Source: a bacterium (GTDB lineage: Bacteria > Patescibacteriota > Minisyncoccia > Phycocordibacterales > UBA12079). From it: a DNA stretch of 52,615 nucleotides. The translations under genes and the position numbers were made by a program. The notes beneath the pieces were generated by a model. That model was not told the origin of the DNA. It did not search any database and saw nothing but the letters and a program-made list of their open reading frames with translations. Positions 31,223 to 39,146 of this stretch are shown piece by piece; position 1 is the stretch's first letter; each line of letters opens with the position of its first letter. Location: NCBI GenBank assembly GCA_018401295.1, contig JAGYLJ010000005.1:1-52615 (forward strand), in the 5' to 3' direction.

Positions 31223-32893
31223 ATGATACAATTTGACGAAGAAAAACAAGATGTAAGACTTCAAGAACTTTACAAAAGAGAAGCTGAACAGTTATCCAAA
31301 ATTCTTTCTGTAAAATATGGTCTTCAATATCTTGACTTATCAACTGTTCCAGTTAACACAGATGCCCTTCGTCTCATCCCTGAAGAAGTTTCTAAAAAAA
31401 CTCAAGTAGCTGCCTTTGAAAAAAATGGTCAAAAAATAAAAATAGCAGTGGTTTCTCCTAAAAATGCTGAGACAGAAGAACTACTAAAAAAGTTAGAGGA
31501 GGATGGTTATAAATTGACTATTTTTATGGTTTCTCCTCGAAGCATGGAAAAACTTTGGGAAATATATGCAGAAATTTCTTACTCAGTAAACACCAAGGCG
31601 GGAGTCATCGATATATCCAGTCAAAATATAGAGCAAATAGTTAATAAGATAACTAGCTTAGAAGCTACAAAAGAAATAATACAATCAGTATTAAATTCAA
31701 AAGATTCTTACCGTGTCTCACGTTTCTTTGAGAGTGTTTTGGCTAGCGCATTTGCACTAAATGTTTCCGATATCCATGTTGAACCAGAAGAAGAGTACGT
31801 GGCTATAAGATTTAGATTAGATGGAATTCTTGTAAAAGTTTTAGATTTTGATGTAAAAACATATAGATCCTTCCTGTCTCGTCTTAAATTAATAGCAGGG
31901 TTAAAACTTAGTATTGATAAAAAACCACAGGACGGAAGATTAAGTATTAAACTAGGAGATAAAGAAATTGAAATTAGAGTATCCGTCTTACCAGATGCTT
32001 ATGGAGAATCTGTTGTATTAAGAATTTTAAGCCCTGATGCTATTTCTGTCCCTATAAAAGACTTGGGAATAGAACCACAACTTTTAGAAATCCTTATAAA
32101 AGAAATCGGCCGACCTAACGGGATGCTCCTCAACACAGGACCAACTGGTTCTGGTAAAACAACAACCCTATACGCCTTTTTAAGAAAAATTCACACCCCA
32201 GAAATTAAAATTATCACAATTGAAAACCCAATTGAATACCATCTCCCAGGAGTAGTTCAAACTCAGGTTGATACCAGCAAAGGATACACCTTCTTAGAGG
32301 GACTTCGATCATCACTCCGACAAGACCCTGATGTAATAATGGTAGGAGAGATAAGAGATACAGAAACAGCCAAGATTGCTGTCAACTCAGCTTTAACAGG
32401 TCACCTTGTTTTTTCAACTCTGCATACTAATGATGCTGCTGGTACATTTTATCGTCTAGTTGATCTAGGAATAAAACCAGAGGTTATCAGTACAGCTGTT
32501 AATGTTATCATCGCACAACGTCTAGTTAGGAAACCTTGTAAATATTGTATGGAAAAAGTTGATGCCACAGAAGAAGACAAAAAAATTATTGATGACACTG
32601 TTAGTGGAATCACTAATCTTGAAAAGTACACAGAAAATACAACCCAAGTATATAAGCCAGTAGGTTGTGATAAGTGTAATGAAACCGGCTATAAAGGTAG
32701 GATAGGAATTTTTGAAGCAATCCTAATAAATAACGAAGTAGAAAAAATATTTGAGAAAAACCCAGACAAAAAAGAAATTGAGAATATTTTTAGGAAGCAA
32801 AATATTTTAACTTTAAGGCAAGATGGAATAATAAAAGTATTAAATGGGTTGACAACAATCTCAGAATTAAGAAGAGTTATTGATTTGGAATAA
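31223..32893 (+). CDS. pilB: Type IV pilus / type II secretion assembly ATPase (PilB/GspE-like)
   Basis: A hexameric ATPase that drives pilus or pseudopilus extension from the cytoplasmic face. The 556-residue protein has an N-terminal T2SSE_N-like domain (about 10-110), the N2 domain with ALNVSDIHVEPEEEYVAIRF, the Walker A LNTGPTGSGKTTTLYAF, the Asp box ITIENPIEYHLPGVVQTQV, Walker B DPDVIMVGEIRDTETA, the His box TGHLVFSTLHTNDAAG, and a tetracysteine zinc motif (CKYC...CDKC). No other pilus gene is in the window. Type IV pili are widely encoded in CPR and may aid DNA uptake or host attachment. Confidence 0.92.
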   Translation: MIQFDEEKQDVRLQELYKREAEQLSKILSVKYGLQYLDLSTVPVNTDALRLIPEEVSKKTQVAAFEKNGQKIKIAVVSPKNAETEELLKKLEEDGYKLTIFMVSPRSMEKLWEIYAEISYSVNTKAGVIDISSQNIEQIVNKITSLEATKEIIQSVLNSKDSYRVSRFFESVLASAFALNVSDIHVEPEEEYVAIRFRLDGILVKVLDFDVKTYRSFLSRLKLIAGLKLSIDKKPQDGRLSIKLGDKEIEIRVSVLPDAYGESVVLRILSPDAISVPIKDLGIEPQLLEILIKEIGRPNGMLLNTGPTGSGKTTTLYAFLRKIHTPEIKIITIENPIEYHLPGVVQTQVDTSKGYTFLEGLRSSLRQDPDVIMVGEIRDTETAKIAVNSALTGHLVFSTLHTNDAAGTFYRLVDLGIKPEVISTAVNVIIAQRLVRKPCKYCMEKVDATEEDKKIIDDTVSGITNLEKYTENTTQVYKPVGCDKCNETGYKGRIGIFEAILINNEVEKIFEKNPDKKEIENIFRKQNILTLRQDGIIKVLNGLTTISELRRVIDLE

Positions 32894-32912
32894 CTTTTAT
32901 GCTTAGATGTAA

Positions 32913-32935
32913 AGAGACCCATCAAATGAGTCTCT
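32913..32935 (+). terminator. Short hairpin after pilB
   Basis: AGAGAC-C...-GTCTCT hairpin 19 bases after the stop codon. It is weak and lacks a clear T run. Confidence 0.35.
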
Positions 32936-32962
32936 CGTCATTAAAAAAATCAAAAGTTGAGA

Positions 32963-33087
32963 ATATAATTCTCTAAGTAATTGCATTTTTAGACAATTTA
33001 TTTAAGGAAAGTTCAAGTAAATTAGTAATGAAACTAATAACTGGAAAAACCTCAATAAAGTGTTCTCAATTACTTAGAGAATTATAT
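32963..33087. mobile_element. MITE-like element with 21-bp perfect inverted repeats
   Basis: ATATAATTCTCTAAGTAATT plus G at 32963-32983 is perfectly inverted at 33067-33087. The 125-base unit has no gene and lies between pilB and ruvB. The repeats contain TATAAT. It could be a non-autonomous element or a long RNA hairpin. Confidence 0.5.
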
Positions 33088-33125
33088 CCTTAACAACGCA
33101 TATAACTTAACATAGAAACTAATCT

Positions 33126-34157
33126 GTGTCAAGGATAAAAATAAACCCTATGAAAAACCCCCCTCAACCAGATAAGACAATCGATATTAAAAAAGAGGGA
33201 GTATTTTTAGATCAAACTCTTCGCCCAGCCAAATGGAATGATTATATCGGACAACAAGATATAAAAAACAACCTATTTATTTTACTAAAAGCGGCCGAGG
33301 AACGTTCTCAGCAACCAGAACATATCCTATTTTATGGTCCCCCTGGATTAGGTAAGACCACTCTTGCTTATCTAATCTCAAAAGAAACAAATAAACAAAT
33401 CAAAATCACTTCTGGTCCAGCTATTGAAAAAGTTGGTGATCTAGCTTCCATACTAACTAATCTTTCCCCTGGTGATATTTTATTTATTGATGAAATTCAC
33501 CGTTTAAATAAAAATATTGAGGAAATTCTTTACCCTGCCATGGAATCAAGTTCCTTGGACATTATTATTGGTAAGGGCCCTTCTGCTAGAACCATTCAAC
33601 TAGAACTTCCCCCTTTTACCCTTATTGCTGCCACCACCAGAATGTCAATGTTATCTTCCCCACTTCGCTCTAGATTCTCAGGTGGAACATTTAGACTGGA
33701 ATTTTATTCCGACGAAGAGATCGCTCAAATAATAAAACGCTCAGCTTCTATTTTAGAAGTTGATGTAGATGAAGAGACTTCCTTAGAGATTGCTAAGAGG
33801 AGCCGTTTCACCCCCAGGACAGCTAATTTTCTTCTAAAAAGATGTCGAGATCTAGCTCAAGTAAATAAAAATGATTTAGACAAGGAAACTGTCACAAAAA
33901 CTTTAGAAATGTTAGGTATAGATACTCTAGGATTATCCCAATTAGACCGACAAATACTCTCAACTATTATTGATAAATTCAAAGGTGGCCCAGTTGGTTT
34001 AGGCACTATTGCGGCTGCACTTTCAGAAGAAAGTTCTACTTTAGAAGAAGTTAATGAACCCTATTTAATTCAACTTGGTTTAATAGAAAGAACCCCCCGA
34101 GGGAGAATGGCCACCGAAAAAGCTTTTAAACACCTTAAGGTAAAATTTGAGAAATAA
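33126..34157 (+). CDS. ruvB: Holliday junction branch migration helicase RuvB
   Basis: RuvB hexamers pump DNA through RuvA-bound junctions. The protein has the family start LRPAKWNDYIGQQDIKNNL, Walker A HILFYGPPGLGKTTLAYL, Walker B DILFIDEIHRLNK, sensor 1 LIAATTRMSMLSSPLRSRF (arginine finger region), and C-terminal GGPVGLGTIAAALSEESSTL ending IQLGLIERTPRGRMATEKA. Two starts are possible: GTG 33126 or ATG 33150 (343 or 335 residues); the latter gives a start nearer the usual length. The ruvA gene is 15 kb away, so the pair is not an operon here. Confidence 0.93.
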   Translation: MSRIKINPMKNPPQPDKTIDIKKEGVFLDQTLRPAKWNDYIGQQDIKNNLFILLKAAEERSQQPEHILFYGPPGLGKTTLAYLISKETNKQIKITSGPAIEKVGDLASILTNLSPGDILFIDEIHRLNKNIEEILYPAMESSSLDIIIGKGPSARTIQLELPPFTLIAATTRMSMLSSPLRSRFSGGTFRLEFYSDEEIAQIIKRSASILEVDVDEETSLEIAKRSRFTPRTANFLLKRCRDLAQVNKNDLDKETVTKTLEMLGIDTLGLSQLDRQILSTIIDKFKGGPVGLGTIAAALSEESSTLEEVNEPYLIQLGLIERTPRGRMATEKAFKHLKVKFEK

Positions 34158-34197
34158 AAAGAAAACTAACCACATTTCTCTAATATAAATATCTATT

Positions 34198-35301
34198 TTA
34201 TATTTTTTGAACCCATGTTGTTCCATTATAATACCAAATTGTTCCATTCTTCCTAAATTCCCATTGAATATTGTCACTCCACACAACCTCAAAATTATCA
34301 CCATCCCAACGAACATAATTAGCGCCCCAGAACAATTGACCACTAGTACTAGTAATCTTAACATCACCATTTACCTCCAATTTCTCACCTGGATTCGTCG
34401 TCCCGATGCCGACGTTGCCTCCAGAAAAATTAAACACACCACCCTTAAATTGCATCTGTGTGTATTCGTTTATGGCATCATTGAAGGATGATATTGTAGC
34501 ATAACCATCATCAGTCATTAAACCTATGTTATTATTGGTTGCCATGTGTATCTGTAGTTTGCTATAAGTTGGGCTCGCCGTTCCGATGCCAACATTACCT
34601 TGTAATCCTAACCAAGTCTGTCCATTACTATTAAATGTTGCGTAGTCAGTTCCTTCATACTTTAAATCAAAAAGACTTGAACCATTATCCATACCTACTG
34701 ACCAATCCACAGTATCTTCGCTTATTCCCAAAAATGTTCCACTTATACCATCTTTGATATGTAGTTTCTGTCCCGGCCCCGTCGTCCCCACCCCCACATT
34801 CCCACTTGTATCAATAGTCATCTTAGAAGTTCCATTAGTTAAGAAACGAAGATCTGTATTAGTTAGAGTTCCTATGGAGCCTTGAGTAGTACCTGACCAG
34901 ATACCTGTGGTAATAGAGTTAGTGACATCTGTGACTTTGAGAGCTGATTGTCCATCTCCTGAGACTTCGAGGAGAGCAGAAGGTGTGGAGGTACCTATAC
35001 CTACATTACCTGTGTTGTAATAGAGTAAGTTACCTACTTTTGTCCAGAGGGAGGAGAGAGATGTAATGATGTATTCTAGTCTTTCTATGAGACTACCATC
35101 GTTATTAGCTGTGACATTGGTAGAATCAAAGTCATTGTTGTTATTGTTAGCTCCTAGGATGTTTTGGGGAAAGTCTTGATCTGAAGAGGATGGGGCTGTT
35201 GTGGGTTCGGTGAAGGCTGCGTTTAGTGTTTTAGTAAAGATAAACATAGTGAAAATCACTATAGTTAGTATTCTAATAGATTGTAAGTGGTTTTTTTTCA
35301 C
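34198..35301 (-). CDS. Secreted fibre-like surface protein, paralogue of the DGR target
   Basis: A 367-residue protein with signal peptide (cleavage near residue 28) and stalk motifs GNVGIGTSTP, GNVGVGTTGP, GNVGIGTASP and GNVGIGTTNP. Residues 1-165 match the DGR target (DQDFPQNILGANN; SLIERLEYIIT; TNSITTGIWSGT) and the DNA at 34780-34990 is close to that at 15235-15450. The C-terminal part differs: no FISUMP domain and no variable repeat; it ends KNGTIWYYNGTTWVQKI. It is likely exported and shares an assembly or anchoring region with the target. Confidence 0.78.
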   Translation of the reverse strand: MKKNHLQSIRILTIVIFTMFIFTKTLNAAFTEPTTAPSSSDQDFPQNILGANNNNNDFDSTNVTANNDGSLIERLEYIITSLSSLWTKVGNLLYYNTGNVGIGTSTPSALLEVSGDGQSALKVTDVTNSITTGIWSGTTQGSIGTLTNTDLRFLTNGTSKMTIDTSGNVGVGTTGPGQKLHIKDGISGTFLGISEDTVDWSVGMDNGSSLFDLKYEGTDYATFNSNGQTWLGLQGNVGIGTASPTYSKLQIHMATNNNIGLMTDDGYATISSFNDAINEYTQMQFKGGVFNFSGGNVGIGTTNPGEKLEVNGDVKITSTSGQLFWGANYVRWDGDNFEVVWSDNIQWEFRKNGTIWYYNGTTWVQKI

Positions 35302-35470
35302 TTTTATTATTTTATCTTTGATTTTCTATAGTTAAATTTGCTTTACCCTGTTCACAGTTTATTAGTTAACAAGGCTGTTTTAAACAGACTTAACTATATT
35401 ATTATAACTAACATTAGAGAAAAACACATCGTTAATATGTATGAAAATGTGGAAAAGAGAAAACCAATAC

Positions 35471-36874
35471 TTAATTAGATAATAAATCTATGTCCTTCTG
35501 AAACTCTATAGCACGGCTAGCCACTTTGTAACCATAACTGTAAGTAGGCCTCATGTGTTGCAATAATGTTCGACTGGTAGTATTAGAAAGACCTGAATAA
35601 TATTTAGCTGCTGTACAACTCCAGATGTCAAATTGACTACTAAAAGCTGTCTCACATCTTTCCATGGCATCGCTTAAATACAAAGCCGTGGCAGTGAAAG
35701 CATCCAGACTATTAAAAGGTGAAGGAGTATCAACTCCCAAAACTTTAGCTACTCTCTTCTTATAACCAAATTCATTATTTATATCCCACCAAGTAGTTGG
35801 CATAAACTGTGAAGGTCCCATTGCTCCACCATAGGCCCCATCAGAAGCAATTGGACAAGACACAGGGGTTGTTTCAGCATCCATTCCTAATTCTTCAAGA
35901 ATTTTTAGGAAAGAAGGTTTTTGTGTATTACTCATTACAGTCCCGGCTTTATTAGAAGCCGATTGGTTATAAGTGCACCTACCTAAATTTTTTCCAATGA
36001 CCCCATCAATACCAGATTCCTGAGACAATATAGACAAAGTCAAAGCTGCCTCCACACCTATTCTTTCTTCATAAAGTTGAACAAGTTTTAAGGCTTCACC
36101 AAATGTTAATTCTGTTCCTCCTACTGTTCGGAATAAACGATTAGTAATAGCTTTTTTAACTCTTTCCTTTTCAGCAATTGCTTTTTGATATTCAGCTTCC
36201 TGATCTCGATTAAGTGAAAGTAAAGTATCTTTTTCTTCTTTGTAATTTATTTGTTTTTGTTTTTCTGATTCCTGAGTTATTTTTAAACCCCTTTCGTTCA
36301 TTTCCTTTTCTCTTAAAACTTCCCTGGTTGCTACCGTCTCTTCTCTAAAATCCCTTAACTCTAGCAAAGACTCATTTAAATCTCTTTTTATAACCCCATA
36401 ATCATCAACATCAAGAAAAAAATTAGATAAAGACTCTTGTGCTAATATTGCTTCCAAAAAAGAAAATGAATCTAGTTCATTGGTCTTCCTAATGAGGGAC
36501 CCTAGATGTCCTACTATCACATCCATCTTTTCCTCAAGAGATAAAAGTTCCTCTTCTTTCTGTTCTATATCCTTTCCTAACTGATAAATTTTAACCTGAC
36601 TAGTTCTAATATTTAAATCAGTTTTTTTAATATTAGTATCGGCAATAAGTATGTCTCTTTCAATAGTAACAGACTCTCTCTGTTTTAAATCAAGCAAAGC
36701 TTTTTGCTCTTGGACCTCCTTTTCACATTGTTCTGCAATTATTTTTAATTCCTCATCTGTCTTTCCTTCAATATTTAAAATAACACATTCTGTAGAAACA
36801 GCTAGAACAGAAAAAGGGGAAAATAAGAGAGTATAAAGCATTAACGAGAAAATAGTTTTATAAAATTTAAACAT
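35471..36874 (-). CDS. Secreted coiled-coil lytic transglycosylase
   Basis: A 467-residue protein with signal peptide (about 1-25), a long coiled coil (30-250) like the PcsB/EnvC family, and a C-terminal SLT-like domain. LTLSILSQESGIDGVIGKNL has the catalytic Glu, followed by GAYGGAMGPSQFMPTTWWDI (GxMGxxQFxP motif), FNSLDAFTATALYLSD and TAAKYYSG. It should cleave glycan strands with anhydro-MurNAc formation. The coiled coil suggests control by an FtsEX-like partner in division, which is inference. Confidence 0.85.
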   Translation of the reverse strand: MFKFYKTIFSLMLYTLLFSPFSVLAVSTECVILNIEGKTDEELKIIAEQCEKEVQEQKALLDLKQRESVTIERDILIADTNIKKTDLNIRTSQVKIYQLGKDIEQKEEELLSLEEKMDVIVGHLGSLIRKTNELDSFSFLEAILAQESLSNFFLDVDDYGVIKRDLNESLLELRDFREETVATREVLREKEMNERGLKITQESEKQKQINYKEEKDTLLSLNRDQEAEYQKAIAEKERVKKAITNRLFRTVGGTELTFGEALKLVQLYEERIGVEAALTLSILSQESGIDGVIGKNLGRCTYNQSASNKAGTVMSNTQKPSFLKILEELGMDAETTPVSCPIASDGAYGGAMGPSQFMPTTWWDINNEFGYKKRVAKVLGVDTPSPFNSLDAFTATALYLSDAMERCETAFSSQFDIWSCTAAKYYSGLSNTTSRTLLQHMRPTYSYGYKVASRAIEFQKDIDLLSN

Positions 36875-36907
36875 AGGATTAATTATAGCAAATTATACAA
36901 AAAAAAT

Positions 36908-36945
36908 AGACCCCCGACAAAAACCGAGAGTCTATTTAAAATAAA
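36908..36945 (-). terminator. Terminator after rplY
   Basis: On the minus strand AATAGAC...GTCTATT brackets a GC-rich centre and is followed by eight T, directly after the rplY stop codon. Confidence 0.65.
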
Positions 36946-36954
36946 ATTTATTTT

Positions 36955-37605
36955 TTAAGCTTTTTCATCTTCTACTTCTTCCTTCTTTCCCTTCTTTTCT
37001 ATTTCTATATCAGCAATATCAGAAACTACTTTTTCATCTTGTTCTTCTTCCACCTTTGTAACAAGGGCAACAACTTCTTCGGGATCATCTAAAAGGGTGG
37101 CAGAAGCAGGAATAATTAAATCTTTAGCTAAAATTCTACTTTCAAAGTCTTTCAAAGAAGAAACATCCACCTTTATATCTTTTGGTAAATCCTTAGGTAA
37201 AACTTCAATCTTCAATTCACGTAGAGTTTTCACAAGAGTTCCTCCCAACTCTTTAACAGCAGGGGCTTCACCAATAAATTCTAAAGTAACATCAGCTTCC
37301 ATAACTTTACCTCTTTCGATCACATAGAAATCAACGTGACGTATAATTTCAGAAACTGGATCAAAGTCAATATCTTGGATAACAGCTTCTTTGTCTTCTC
37401 CTATACCTTTAAGAGTAATCAACGAGGAACCACCAGCTTCTTTCCAAACTTTTTTAAAAGCAATGTATGGAATTGAAATCGGAGTAGTTTTTTCTTTTTT
37501 TCCATAAAAAACACCACGAAGCAATTCAGTCTTACTTTCCACCTTATTAGGTTTTGGGAATTTTTTAGTTAAATCCCTCTCTTTTATATTTAAAATTAAT
37601 GACAT
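36955..37605 (-). CDS. rplY: 50S ribosomal protein L25 (CTC form)
   Basis: L25/CTC binds 5S rRNA. The protein starts MSLILNIKERDLTKKFPKPN and continues LRGVFYGKKEKTTPISI, FDPVSEIIRHVDFYVIERGK, EADVTLEFIGEAPAVKELGG and EVLPKDLPKDIKVDVSSL. It is 216 residues with an acidic Glu/Lys tail from about 190, so it has both the L25 and C-terminal beta domains. ATG 37605 is preferred over 37617 on family grounds. It is solitary, without pth nearby. Confidence 0.9.
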   Translation of the reverse strand: MSLILNIKERDLTKKFPKPNKVESKTELLRGVFYGKKEKTTPISIPYIAFKKVWKEAGGSSLITLKGIGEDKEAVIQDIDFDPVSEIIRHVDFYVIERGKVMEADVTLEFIGEAPAVKELGGTLVKTLRELKIEVLPKDLPKDIKVDVSSLKDFESRILAKDLIIPASATLLDDPEEVVALVTKVEEEQDEKVVSDIADIEIEKKGKKEEVEDEKA

Positions 37606-37756
37606 ATTAGGTAGCATTATAGCTAATTTTGACTAAAAAGCAACATTATTAGAACCAAACTCAATCTCCTGCTGGACAATAACCAATTTCTATGATATAC
37701 TGTTCTAAGAAGTTAGTTCTTTTTTCATAAATCTCGAGGAAAGGAGGTGATGAGAG

Positions 37757-37807
37757 ATGAAGAGGTTCATGATACCAAGAGTAGCCCATTGTGGTGAAGG
37801 CTGCTAA
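37757..37807 (+). CDS. Possible 16-residue peptide gene with perfect Shine-Dalgarno
   Basis: AAAGGAGGTG precedes, by about seven to nine bases, the ATG of MKRFMIPRVAHCGEGC and a TAA stop. A strong terminator follows five bases later. An overlapping alternative starts at ATG 37750 (15 residues) but is too close to the Shine-Dalgarno. It is too short to prove by sequence; the arrangement of ribosome site, short frame and terminator matches the other orphan genes here. It could also be a leader peptide or a small RNA. Confidence 0.45.
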   Translation: MKRFMIPRVAHCGEGC

Positions 37808-37811
37808 ATGC

Positions 37812-37849
37812 GGGGAGATTTCGACTTTGTCGGAATCTCCCCTTTTTTT
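37812..37849 (+). terminator. Strong terminator after the short ORF
   Basis: GGGGAGATTTCGAC and GTCGGAATCTCCCC form a 13-14 bp stem around TTT, followed by seven T. Confidence 0.85.
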
Positions 37850-37896
37850 ATCCACTTAAAATAGAAAAAAATAATCCAATGAAAATTTTTCTATGT

Positions 37897-37902
37897 TATA
37901 AT
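37897..37902 (+). promoter_or_regulatory. -10 box of the PfkB-family kinase gene
   Basis: TATAAT ends eight bases before the ATG at 37911, again leaderless geometry with no Shine-Dalgarno. Confidence 0.55.
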
Positions 37903-37910
37903 TTGTACTA

Positions 37911-38945
37911 ATGATAAATAAAAAAAATGATTTTGATTTTGTTGCAATCGGTGACATTGTCATCGATGCGTTTATTAATCTAAAAGCCGCCCGAGTTCGT
38001 GACGAAAAAGGAAGGCCCGAACTCTGTCTAAGCTTTGCTGATAAGATCCCTTACAATTGGGTTGAAGTTGTGGCAGCCGTTGGAAACAGCGCTAACGCCA
38101 GTGTTTCCGCTAGTCGCCTAGGATTAAAATCAGCTCTAGTAGCTAATATCGGAGCTGATGATAATGGAAGAAAGTGCCAAGAAGTTTTAAGAAATGAAAA
38201 AGTCGCAACTGATTTTATTAAGATTCATCCTAACGAAAAAACCAATTACCACTTTGTTTTATTATACGAAGCTGATAGAACTATTTTAGTTAAACACGCT
38301 GAGTTTGATTATCAATTACCAGACATCAAAAAACCAAAATGGATTTATTTAAGTTCTCTAGCAGAGAACTCGCTTCCCTTTCATAATAAAATCACAGAGT
38401 ACCTAAAAGAAAACCCTGAAATAAAATTGTCATTCCAACCTGGGACTTTCCAGATGGAATTAGGTTACGAAAAGTTAAAAGATATTTACCAAGCTGCTGA
38501 AATATTTTTCTGCAACGTTCAAGAAGCAAAGAGAATTTTAGGAGAGATAAAACCAATGATTTTAAATGACTGTCTTAAGATTGATAAAAAGAAAACTATT
38601 ATCACACTGCTAAATGAAATGAACAAATTGGGACCAAAAATTGTAATTATTACAGATGGACCTGATGGAGCCTATGCTTTCAATGAAGGAAAAACTTTTT
38701 TCATTCCTATGTATCCAGACAAAAGACCTCCTATAGACCGTACAGGAGCTGGTGATGCCTTTTCATCTACAGTCACCAGTGCTCTTGCCTGTGGAAAAAA
38801 CTTAGAAGAAGCTCTTCTCTGGGGTCCAATTAATTCAATGTCCGTTGTCCAATATGTCGGTGCCCAAAAAGGGTTGCTCACTCTAGAAAAAATAGAAGAA
38901 TATCTAAAAAACGCCCCGGAAGAATATAAAGTCATTACAATCTAA
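37911..38945 (+). CDS. PfkB/ribokinase-family carbohydrate kinase
   Basis: A 344-residue ATP-dependent sugar or nucleoside kinase. FVAIGDIVIDAFINL is the N-terminal strand, GNSANASVSASRLGLKSALV the first PfkB signature region, and DRTGAGDAFSSTVTSALACG the second, with the catalytic Asp in GAGD. The insert VRDEKGRPELCLSFADKIPY is unusual. Substrate is not determinable from sequence; ribose, fructose phosphate or nucleoside are all possible. It would feed the pentose and glycolytic intermediates used by the transketolase encoded nearby. Confidence 0.85.
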   Translation: MINKKNDFDFVAIGDIVIDAFINLKAARVRDEKGRPELCLSFADKIPYNWVEVVAAVGNSANASVSASRLGLKSALVANIGADDNGRKCQEVLRNEKVATDFIKIHPNEKTNYHFVLLYEADRTILVKHAEFDYQLPDIKKPKWIYLSSLAENSLPFHNKITEYLKENPEIKLSFQPGTFQMELGYEKLKDIYQAAEIFFCNVQEAKRILGEIKPMILNDCLKIDKKKTIITLLNEMNKLGPKIVIITDGPDGAYAFNEGKTFFIPMYPDKRPPIDRTGAGDAFSSTVTSALACGKNLEEALLWGPINSMSVVQYVGAQKGLLTLEKIEEYLKNAPEEYKVITI

Positions 38946-38974
38946 AAAACAGCTACATATATAGCTGTTTTTTA
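38943..38974 (+). terminator. Terminator after the PfkB-family gene
   Basis: AAAAAACAGCTA and TAGCTGTTTTTT form a palindromic stem beginning at the stop codon. Confidence 0.75.
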
Positions 38975-38975
38975 G

Positions 38976-39136
38976 ATTGTAAAATTTTATAATTTTTAAT
39001 TTTATAATTTTGTAAATAATTTTTAATGACTAAATTTTTAGCCCCGGCAACGAAAATTTACTTTGCAAATTTTCGTCGAGTTTAGAAATTAGAAATTTTG
39101 ATTTATTTAAAAATTACAAAATTAAAAATTAAAACC
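38976..39136. repeat. AT-rich intergenic repeat remnant
   Basis: It has TTTTTAATTTTATAATTTTG at the left and CAAAATTAAAAATTAAAA at the right, roughly inverse, like the ends of the S23 unit at 18.6-19.05 kb. It also holds the string shared with 21380-21400 and an inner palindrome GAAAATTTAC-TTTG-CAAATTTTC. No gene is present; it may be an emptied element. Confidence 0.45.
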
Positions 39137-39146
39137 CTCATAGCTA

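Noticed and set aside
34198-35301. A second DGR target
   Set aside because: It shares the N-terminal half with the target but lacks the FISUMP domain, and I see no copy of the template repeat at its 3' end.
14430-35301. GNVGIGTTTP proteins as evidence of a prophage
   Set aside because: The stalk motif occurs in phage fibres, but no capsid, terminase, portal or integrase gene is present and the proteins have signal peptides.
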